This document shows, piece after piece, positions 19,711 to 27,600 of a stretch of DNA of 27,600 nucleotides (positions are counted from its first letter, which is position 1; each line of letters begins with the position of its first letter). The DNA is taken from assembly GCA_024364805.1 (NCBI GenBank), contig CM044518.1, forward strand, positions 79,093,054-79,120,653, given 5' to 3'. The DNA is from Euprymna scolopes. Its lineage: Eukaryota; Mollusca; Cephalopoda; Sepiida; Sepiolidae. The position numbers and the translations under genes are program-made. The notes below the pieces were generated by a model. It was given only the letters and a program-made list of their open reading frames with translations. It was not told the origin of the DNA and searched no databases.

Positions 19711-20240
19711 GCTAGTGTATCAAAAGGGACCCTCAAATTTCTGACCTCTTTATGGTCTAGGAAAAATTTAGGTCACATGATATTAGATGACCAGTGTTAC
19801 ATTGAAGGACAACCTCCTCCTTTAGATCCATGCAGTATTTCAATGTTCCCCCACATGGAACTGTTATTGGCAAAAGACAATACCACAGAGGGTACATGGT
19901 ACCACTTTTAGTTTTAGTTGTTCATTGAAAAGGAAAATTCTGTGAACTGTTTTTAAGATTCTTTGAACCGTTTTTATTTTTTTAACGTCTAGTTTATTTC
20001 TGCTCGATTTTAAGATCAATAAAATCAAAGTTACAAACGATAAATGTAACCAATTAAAAACAGAAAAAGTATTGTTTTGTTTCTAAAATAAAAACAAAAA
20101 TCTGATCTTTTGGTTGTGGGAGTGACTGACAGACAACAGAGATCAAAGAGAGGCGATGTCATTTGATGTTACAGCCATCTAATATTATGTGACATAAATT
20201 TTTTGAGGCCAGAAATTTGGGACCCCTTTGCTACACTAGC
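19711..20240. mobile_element. MITE-like element with long inverted repeats
   Basis: The left end, GCTAGTGTATCAAAAGGGAC, is matched on the opposite strand by GCTAGTGTAGCAAAGGGGTC at 20240. The inverted match runs inward about 75-90 bp (AAATTTCTG-CCTC, TCACAT-ATATTAGATG), with a 15-bp gap on one side. There is no coding capacity. CTAG occurs at both outer edges and may be a palindromic target duplication or part of the terminal repeat. Confidence 0.7.
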
Positions 20241-20919
20241 AACTCCGTCTACGCATTATTATTCATTTTATTTTCGAATTTGATATTAAGTCATGAACAA
20301 GAAATCGTAAGAAATATCCTAAAATTTTATTTCAATTACATCTAAAAACTTTTAAATGTACACGTATACATTTATACAAAACAAAATGATGATACATTTA
20401 CTTTGGGTCAGAATTAGCCATTGAATAATGGTTATCCATTATTCTATGGAAATTAGAAAATTAGCCTAGAAGCTAATATTTAATGTATAAAAATGCAAAA
20501 TTTGGACAAGTAAAAAGCCTTACAAATGTATCACGTAATCTTGTGGTAAATGAAAAATTAATCGTAATGGAAATGGTAATTATTATTTAGATCTAATCAG
20601 CTTAAACATTGGGAAAAATCCAAGACGATACTTAATATTCTTATGAAAAAGGTGCAAAAATAACACAAAAGTGCAACATTGCCTGTTCAAAGATAAGATT
20701 CATTACAAGAGCTAACACATTGAATCTTCATAATATTTATTAATAACAAAAACGTGAGATTTAAAAATTTTGATCTACTTTAAAAACAAGTACATGTTTT
20801 CTTGGTTTTCAGCAGCTAGAAATCGTTAATTCTGTGATGCTAAAAAAATTAAAAAAAAATAAAATGCAAATTCCGCTTCCTTTAAAACAAAACAAAAAAA
20901 CAGAAGTAAATATCTAATA
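20241..20919. other. AT-rich sequence, nothing recognised
   Basis: No coding, RNA or repeat signature was seen. Confidence 0.5.
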
Positions 20920-21240
20920 TTGAGGCTCTGAGTAGGTGTAGCACCTTTGATTGCTGGCAGTTGCATCCATCTTCTGGTGGTTAAGCATTTCTGATCCTCA
21001 CCTATCCCCAGTACACTACTTCAGCTAACGCTACAAACCATGTAAAGAAAGCTGAATTGATACAGAACCACTAGGAACACAAGTCTTATGACGAAACCAC
21101 CGACTGAAACCATAACAAGACTTGAAGGCGATACACATCGGTTTGCAACTCCAGAAACTTCTTCACTTACAGTATCCTTAAATGTTAGTGGTTTGCCTTC
21201 AGGCTAGTGACCTGTCCTGTTAAAATTCTTGCTACAAAAA
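20920..21240. repeat. Unclassified higher-complexity block, probably a repeat
   Basis: The block from GAGGCTCTGAGTAGGTGTAG to about GACCTGTCCTG is less AT-rich than its surroundings and has no open frame. I think it is an old interspersed repeat but do not recognise the family. Confidence 0.3.
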
Positions 21241-22349
21241 CAGTCAAAAACATGACAAATTCAGTGAAATTTGCAAGCAACAAACTGAAGCTGAAAGATT
21301 ATTTTGTCTCATGTATTGCAGGATGTGAAAGTTTCTGATATGATTTATAGCACAAGAGATCAAGTGAGATTTAAAAAAAAATAATAATTAAAAGAACTCT
21401 TCAGGTTTAAACAAGGTAAAAAAAACTGATGGAAACTGAATTTGATATTAAGGACAAAATTTTGTTCATTCAAATTTTTGATTTAAGATTTTCTTTTATA
21501 TATAAAAAAAATCCCTACATAGCCCACCATTTTGACAAATGCTCTCTTTTCTTTAAAATGGGAGTATATTTTTATGCATAAAGACACAGAATATTGTGTG
21601 CATTAAGCTGAAAAACATCAACATTACAAAATAAATTGCTTTTCATTGAAAATAAACTATTAATAACACAAGAGATAATTGTAGAAAGAAAAAAGATGAA
21701 ATTTTATTTACATCCAAATTTTATAAAAACTTAAAAAAATAAATGAATTATCACAAGTTGACATTGAAAGAAATTGCACTGTATTTACCCAGTTTCACAC
21801 ACTAAATGGGCTGATTTGTGATATCTAGTTATAGATTTTAAAATTTTCACCCTAAAACTCATAGAAACAACATTCTAAATTTCATAAGACAAACTATGTG
21901 GCTTCAGAGTTTATTTTATGCATGATTTTGAGATGTATGAAGACTTTTGCACTAAATTTGATCAACATTCCAAAAGAAATGTTGACAAAATAAACCTACA
22001 AACTTCTGAGGTGAAAACAATTAAACTCATTGGTTTTGAAGCCATTTTCCTTCTACTAAAGTCTGCCAATAAAGCAACATGTCAGTATCAGCTGCAGGAG
22101 AATAACTGAGGCTGCTTATAAAAGATAGGAGACATCACAAAATTTGCTTTTTGAAATATTTGATACCAATTGATGTTTCATGTGATATTTGATATGGTTC
22201 ATTCCTTTTTAAATGGGCTCAAATGAATTTAAAGAAACAAAACATTTTTAATAAGTACATTCTATGCTTACTGGCAATTACCTCATTTGTTAGATCTATT
22301 GTTTGAATTAACAATGTCATCTCTGTATTAATAAAACTATCAGGCAAGA

Positions 22350-22351
<2 letters not shown>
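21241..22351. other. AT-rich sequence, nothing recognised
   Basis: No supported gene. A 63-codon plus-strand frame at 21918-22109 shows no domain. Confidence 0.5.

Positions 22352-22410
<59 letters not shown>
22352..22410. repeat. (GT)n microsatellite
   Basis: Twenty-nine uninterrupted GT units, followed by a short imperfect extension to about 22420. Confidence 0.98.
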
Positions 22411-22414
<4 letters not shown>

Positions 22415-22789
22415 TGTGTTTCACCTATTTGTAACTTTGAGAAATACTCATTGAATTATTTTTTATGATACAATGGATGTGTGATCTAACTCTTCCAGAC
22501 GTCTGAAGCAGATTTGTGCTGAACAAGAGACTTTGATGATAACATCATATTTATGGTTGATAATCAGAATAATTGAGGTAGCAGGTTCAGTTCACATGGA
22601 AAAAATACCAAGGAAAACATGAGGAAATGATAAGAATGGACTTGAGGAAGAGGGATAAATAAAGATCTGGTCAGTTAGGTTAGTTTGAACATTAATTTCT
22701 AAAAAGTTGTCCAAAACATGCCACTATGTAAAACAGACATGCAAGTGAAATTGGTTTATGATAATAATGGAATCTCTTCATCCAGTTTC

Positions 22790-23590
22790 AGTATTTACAG
22801 TACTGCAAATTTCCATGGACAAACCAGGCAATGTTTAATGCCTGCTCTCCATACTGTATAATCCAAACAATCAGATTACATGCAATCATATTGCTTTTTA
22901 TACACTTGAGCCAGGTTTTTCTGGATCTACCATGCTCTCCAGTGCCTGAGGTATCCAAATGGTCATTAAGTTAATGCAAGAGGTGGCATGCTGCACATGG
23001 ATGAACCACCTAAGATGCTAGATACATACAGTATCTAATCCCACCAACATCAAATTTCTGGCAAAACATAGTTGATGAGATTCTTTCTTCTAGTTTGCAG
23101 CAGCACATCTGCCTGATCATAGCACAATCATTAAACCAAAGATGTTGCAAATCAAAAGTGTTTAGGTTCAATATCTCACTGCTATGCAAGAATAGAGGTT
23201 GAAAACATTTTACCTTGAATCTTGAAGGAAATGCACCTAGATGACTTAAATTTAAGAATTAGCAACAGTTTTCTGAACTTTTTTTCCAAGCAACATAAAA
23301 TGGCAGTGATATTGGCAGCAAAAGTCCTGCCAGGTGCAAATCTGAACTGCATTTTGTTGATGTTCACCCTCTTGCAGATATACTTAAGCAGCCTCATTAC
23401 CTGACCAGTAAGCTTAAGACCAAGATGGTCGAGCCTCACTTGATCATGTAAGTTTAGTTACCAGTCCTTTGGGATTTCATTATTACAGAAAGCTGTCTCA
23501 AATAACTGCCTCAACAACTTAATTTTCTTTGCCAGCAGTTTTGAGAATCTTGATGACAATGACAGCCAGTAGCTTTGTCATGTTTCACTT
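22790..23590 (-). mobile_element. LINE reverse transcriptase remnant
   Basis: The minus strand reads NNEIPKDW and then HLGLKLTGQVMRLLKYI, RVNINKMQFRFAPGRTF. This matches the RT block IPKDW.LN...GLKL.DQVMK.LER.I...VNIDEMQFGFVPGR. Nearer the 3' end, WFIHVQH and GRSRKTWLKCIK recall the C-terminal (R)W.GHV.R... GRPKKTWLECI of the same family. The middle of the RT is missing or unrecognisable, and several breaks are present. Confidence 0.7.
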
Positions 23591-23639
23591 TGCAAATGAC
23601 TAAGTAAACTTCCCATAATATTTGTTGAAATAAAAAAAG

Positions 23640-23740
23640 AAAAAAAAAAAGAAAAAGCTAAAACTACATAAAAAAAAAATCTTGTAAAAATTTTTTTTTT
23701 GTAAACACAGTATATTCCAAAAAGTAGATTTATTAACCAA
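23640..23740. other. A- and T-run sequence between repeats
   Basis: Homopolymer runs with no further structure. Confidence 0.5.
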
Positions 23741-24185
23741 CTAACAGGCCGCCCAGCATTGCCCGGTTGTAAAATACGCAAAAATATGATATTTTGATTA
23801 ACGCCGATTTCATATTTCTTATATTATATTGGACCCAATATATAATGATTTAAAAAGTTAGAAAAAAAAAAAAATAACTTGTGCACCACCACCGAGAATC
23901 GAAACGAAAATGTTTAGCTTACGATTTATTTTTTCCTTTGATGTTAATACCTGAGCTATGAAGACATGTTTGCTGCATTAAAACATGAACCAATATGCAT
24001 GCATATTCGTAATGCCATCATTCAATCTTCACCTGCCAAATTCCACTTTTTTAATTTTCACACTTTTGCACCGATTTTTCCCGGCTAAAATCCAAATATA
24101 AAGTTTTGCATGAGTTTGAATATCCTATATATTAAGTTTCATGTCTGTAGACCAAAAACTGATATAGGAGTTTGGTAGGCAAAAT
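23741..24185. repeat. Dispersed repeat, copy 2
   Basis: CTAACAGGCCGCCCAGCATT, GTAAAATACGC and ATGATATTTTGATT match the start of the repeat at 18318. A decayed tRNA-like unit lies on the minus strand at about 23968-23886 (A-box-like TAGCTCAGGTATTAA, B-box-like GTTTCGATTCTCGG). It is in the same orientation as the tRNA-Cys-like unit in copy 1 but closer to the GCCCAGC end. Confidence 0.55.
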
Positions 24186-24190
24186 TTTTT

Positions 24191-24415
24191 AAAATATATA
24201 TTGCATACATAAATATATAAAGAGATTTGTGTTTATAACTTTTTTACGCAAATATTACGCAAGTATAAATCATGTAGAATATCTGCATGAATTTAATTAC
24301 ATGTAAAATATATATTGCATACATAAATATATAAAGAGATTTGTGTTTACTATAACTTTTTTACGCAAATATTACGCAAGTATAAATCATGCATGAATAT
24401 AATTGCATGTAATAG
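24191..24415 (+). repeat. Tandem duplication, 114-bp period, two copies
   Basis: AAAATATATATTGCATACAT starts at 24191 and again at 24305. The copies stay nearly identical through TTTTTTACGCAAATATTACG, with small gaps towards the end of the second copy. Confidence 0.9.
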
Positions 24416-24659
24416 TTAATTAAAGACGATCATCCCATAAGAAAACAGAAAAAACTAATAGGGAATTAATTAAAATGAATGTTTAAAAGAATACGCAAAT
24501 TAGCTAGATCTTTGCAGATGACTGCAATTCCACGACCTATATATAACGAAGTCGTTTTTTTCTTTTTAAATAAACAGAAAAAAAGGTTCGCCTTTTTTCT
24601 TCTCGGCTTTCAGGCCAAGATCTTTTTTCTGTTATCAAAGTGTAGTATCTGTTCTGACA

Positions 24660-25000
24660 GATACTGCAATCAAAGACCATATGTGGGAGAAACCCCCTCA
24701 TAAGACCATTGCTCTTGTAGCAATCAGTTATTGGTCAATGTAGGGGAAACCCTTCATACCAATTGTCACTATCACAGGTCCCCCTCCCCTTCACTCTCCA
24801 CATTAAAAAAAAAAAACGGCCTTGTGCCTAATTTGCTCAGTGGGAAAGCAAATAAATACAGTTTTGGTCAATGTAGGGGAAACCCTTCATACCAATTGTC
24901 ACTATCCAGTTCTCTCTCGGGGGAACTGGTCCCCCTCCTCTCACTTTCCACAATAAAAAACGGCCTTGTGCCTAATTTGCTCAGTGGAGAAGCAAATAAA
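24660..25000 (+). repeat. Tandem repeat of a SINE-like 3' segment, 133-bp period
   Basis: GGTCAATGTAGGGGAAACCC starts at 24733 and 24866. Each copy ends CGGCCTTGTGCCTAATTTGC followed by AAATAAATA. A weaker third copy may start at about 24677. CCTTGTGCCTA plus a short AT-rich tail resembles the 3' end of tRNA-derived SINEs, from memory. Confidence 0.75.
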
Positions 25001-25046
25001 TAACTAAATAAATAGAAATAAGTGTTTTTAATATGAATATCAATAC

Positions 25047-25048
<2 letters not shown>

Positions 25049-25083
<35 letters not shown>
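25049..25083 (+). repeat. A35 tract
   Basis: A run of 35 As shortly after the 133-bp repeat. It could be a retroposon tail on the plus strand. Confidence 0.9.
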
Positions 25084-25085
<2 letters not shown>

Positions 25086-25293
25086 GGAGTATAGATTGAA
25101 GGTTTTTGATTTTTCTGATAGAATTATATTTTTTCAGTACACATTGCCAGATCAGATTAAGACTGGCAATAATGCTGAACATCTTCGGATGAAATTAGAT
25201 GAAGTAAGAAATAATGGTAAATAAATAAAAAAAAGAATAAAGAGGGCATTTGGGGGATTTACTGAACAGAACCGAGAAAATAAGAGTCTTGCT

Positions 25294-25294
<1 letters not shown>

Positions 25295-25332
<38 letters not shown>
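25295..25332 (+). repeat. A38 tract
   Basis: A run of 38 As followed by AAATAAATAAAA-type sequence. No element body was recognised before it. Confidence 0.9.
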
Positions 25333-25334
<2 letters not shown>

Positions 25335-25749
25335 AAATAAAAATAAATAAAAATAATAAAATTACAAATGAACAGAGAAAAACAACTTCCACAACTTACA
25401 GTCAAACCAAAAAATATTCAAAAATATATTTTACAAACAACTTCATATCTTTTTGTATGCATATGAAAGAAACTTTATGCCAAACATCTGAAAACACAAC
25501 TGCATCACAAAAACCTATCATCATGGCTAATCTCTAAACTCAATTGATGCAAGTATAACAGCAAAAATACAATTATAAAATTTGAATTAGAACAAATTTT
25601 GAGAATTCAAGAAAATAAACTTCGTTTCAATACAAAACGTACAAATTTTGACAAATTGACAGAACAAATTTCTATATTTAAAATGATATTTTTTTGGATA
25701 TATATTATTCCTTAATTGGAATTCATTTTTGAGATGAGCATTATATATA

Positions 25750-25965
25750 TTTATTTTTATTTCGGACTATTATTCTCATCTTTATTAGTTGTTTTTCATC
25801 TTTATTGGTTGTTGTTTTTCACAATGTTTCCGCCAACTATTCCTCTGGCCTTCGTCAGATGGTAACCGTGACGGATAGGAACTTCGAATCTCCTAACTGC
25901 ATTCTCAGCGATCACTGTCATCTGTAGTTGTTGTCGTCTCACCACGTTTTGGCCAAGTAAACCTC
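25750..25965 (-). mobile_element. SINE 3' part, minus-strand copy
   Basis: Read on the minus strand it starts GAGGTTTACTTGGCCAAAAC, has a middle with GAAGGCCAGAGGAATAG and GGAAACATTGTG, and ends AATAGTCCGAAATAAAAATA. The middle and the start are diverged versions of the same module (GCCAGAGG...TTGGC...AAAC..TG.TGA). So the tail carries two modules. No tRNA-like head was found for this copy. Confidence 0.65.
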
Positions 25966-26007
25966 ATATCATAATAAAAGTAATTAATAAATAATCCAAC
26001 CTTGATC

Positions 26008-26188
26008 GCCCTTCGAGGTCCGTGGCACAGTTGATAGAGACGTTGAATCTCTACAGTTCCAGATGGACATTGTCTGAAGATAGCGGTTTCAATCCTACCC
26101 AAAGCGTGCCAGAGGTTTACTTGGCCAAAACGTGGTGAGACGACAACAACTAATAAAGATGAGAATAATAGTCCGAAATAAAAATAAA
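26008..26188 (+). mobile_element. tRNA-derived SINE, plus-strand copy
   Basis: The tRNA-like head has an A-box-like GTGGCACAGTTGATAGAG and a B-box-like GGTTTCAATCCTACCC. One tail module follows (GCCAGAGGTTTACTTGGCC), then AATAGTCCGAAATAAAAATA. Two tail blocks, 26112-26151 and 26145-26188, are perfect reverse complements of 25926-25965 and 25750-25793. Confidence 0.75.
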
Positions 26189-26199
26189 TTAATATTTTT

Positions 26200-27600
26200 T
26201 TGTGTGGTGTTTTTTTTGTTTTTTTATTTTTCAATGAACTTGATTAAAAATAAAAACATTAATATTTTATCACAGTTCAATTATGAAATTATGCTTTTAA
26301 TTATTATGACAAAACACATCTGGGTTTAGGATTTTGTTTTCAAATTGACATTTTATTGCTCCAAATTTTAAATACTATCTGGCAAATATACGTGGTGAAC
26401 CAAGTGCACGAGAGATTCAAACAATTGCACTTAAAAGGATGTTTAGAAAAAGATCTTTCAATTGGAATGCATTATAAGATAGCAGGCAAATTTTTGCATC
26501 CGGTAACTAAAAAAAAAAGAAGTTCATCAGAATATGTCTACTGTCACCCAAAAGAAAGTTTCATGATGTAGTGTAATCAAAGAAAGTTGATTTTCTCTAA
26601 TGTCTATAAGACAAATGTTTAACTTAGGGATAAAGTTGTCAAGAAATTAATCCTATTTTCTTTAATCTCTTAGAAATAATCTTTAATTCCTAGTCATTCT
26701 CTTACTGTTCTTTATATGCCTTCCAATCTATGCAGATGGACAACAAAATAAAAAGCTTAATAGTTTAAGCCTCCTAATAATACTTCCATTTTCACAGCTA
26801 AATTATCTTAATTAAAATACAATCAGAAGACAATTTCATATGCGGATGTGTGTATTTTCCATGTAACTTCAATAATTATATATTGAATTAGTTTTTATTT
26901 ACTAATAATCAAATATTTATCAAAATCAAAAATGCTATAACATTTTAAAAATCCTATTTTAAAAGTAAATTAGAAAATTAAATCTACCAAAATGTATTTC
27001 AGTTTCTTTATAAATAAGTTAACCATTTTAATCGTTTATTTAATAGTTGGAATATATATATATATATATATATCGAATTATTTTGTGATGCTTTGAAATT
27101 TGAAAACATTTAAACTGTCAAAGAGAAAGTCATTTCAGGCTTACAAATTCTTAGCAAATCCTCTCCAAACCATGAAAAATCATTGTACTTGTACATTCAT
27201 AGGTTTCATAACATTTGATTTAGAGATCAATATTTCTTAAGGTAGTGACAATTAGACCGAGTCTCTCTCCAAATCACTCAAATAATTCCAGGCATATAAA
27301 TTTTACATGCCTGATTCTTATAACATTTGTTTCTTTAAACCGACATCAAATAGAAAGTAATCAAGTAAATCAGCAAAAATTAACATATTTTCATATTTTA
27401 AAGAAATTAATGAAAAATATAAATTTTAGAAAGTTTTAGTGCAATGTTTTGTTATATGCAAGTTTCAAATTTCTGTAAAAGATTCACAAGCTAGAGCAAA
27501 ATGGTATTTTTTTAGACAACAAATAAAATTATAATGCTTATATATTTAAAAATTATTATGATCATATATTTAAAAATTATAATTATATATTTAAAAATTA
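26200..27600. other. AT-rich sequence with short tandem repeats, no gene recognised
   Basis: It includes a (TA)n tract at about 27052-27073. Near the window edge, ATATATTTAAAAATTA recurs at 27540, 27564 and 27585. I saw no coding or RNA gene and no NCKAP1 exon 1. Confidence 0.5.

Noticed and set aside
25905-26234. 109-codon minus-strand open frame
   Set aside because: It runs across both arms of the inverted SINE pair and reads the tRNA-like head backwards; not a gene.
1-27600. Operon, toxin-antitoxin, phage or other multi-gene system
   Set aside because: No compact gene arrangement on either strand. The only supported gene is a multi-exon animal gene and everything else is repeat-derived.

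Overview
This is a eukaryotic nuclear window: AT-rich, intron-heavy and full of transposon debris. SINEs with tRNA-like and 5S rRNA-like heads, several LINE families, hAT-type miniature elements, long A tracts and microsatellites suggest a marine invertebrate. A cephalopod-like lophotrochozoan genome is my best guess. That is inference from repeat style, not a species identification.

The only host protein-coding gene I can support runs right to left on the minus strand. Eight exons between 17837 and 3123 have consensus splice sites and continuous phase. They encode about 277 residues collinear with the N-terminal quarter of NCKAP1/HEM (human residues about 37 to 312), a subunit of the WAVE regulatory complex that links Rac to Arp2/3 actin nucleation. 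The 3' part of the gene continues beyond the left edge. The true first exon was not found; a weak candidate is at 19209-19283. By eye only about half the residues match human NCKAP1, low for this family, so it may be a divergent paralogue.

Layout from left to right. 1-385: low-complexity sequence. 385-1620: broken Ty3/Gypsy integrase fossil. 1804-2493: inverted-repeat element carrying a nested 300-bp hAT-type element. 3123-9138: exons 9 to 5, with two CR1-like LINE remnants and tRNA-type SINE pieces in the introns. 9139-14379: a large intron holding a 22-bp minisatellite, an inverted LINE pair, two 5S-derived repeats and a 2.2-kb LTR fossil with paired ends and target duplication. 14380-17837: exons 4 to 2 and one LINE RT remnant. 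17838-19208: a dispersed repeat with an antisense tRNA-Cys-like unit. 19284-27600: upstream or intron 1 sequence with another inverted-repeat element, a (GT)n tract, a LINE remnant, tandem duplications and a perfectly matched inverted SINE pair.

No multi-gene system such as an operon, defence island or gene cluster is visible. The most unusual points are the divergent NCKAP1-like gene, the minisatellite open in three frames, the tRNA-Cys-like unit inside a dispersed repeat, and the inverted repeats lying in or near a transcribed region.
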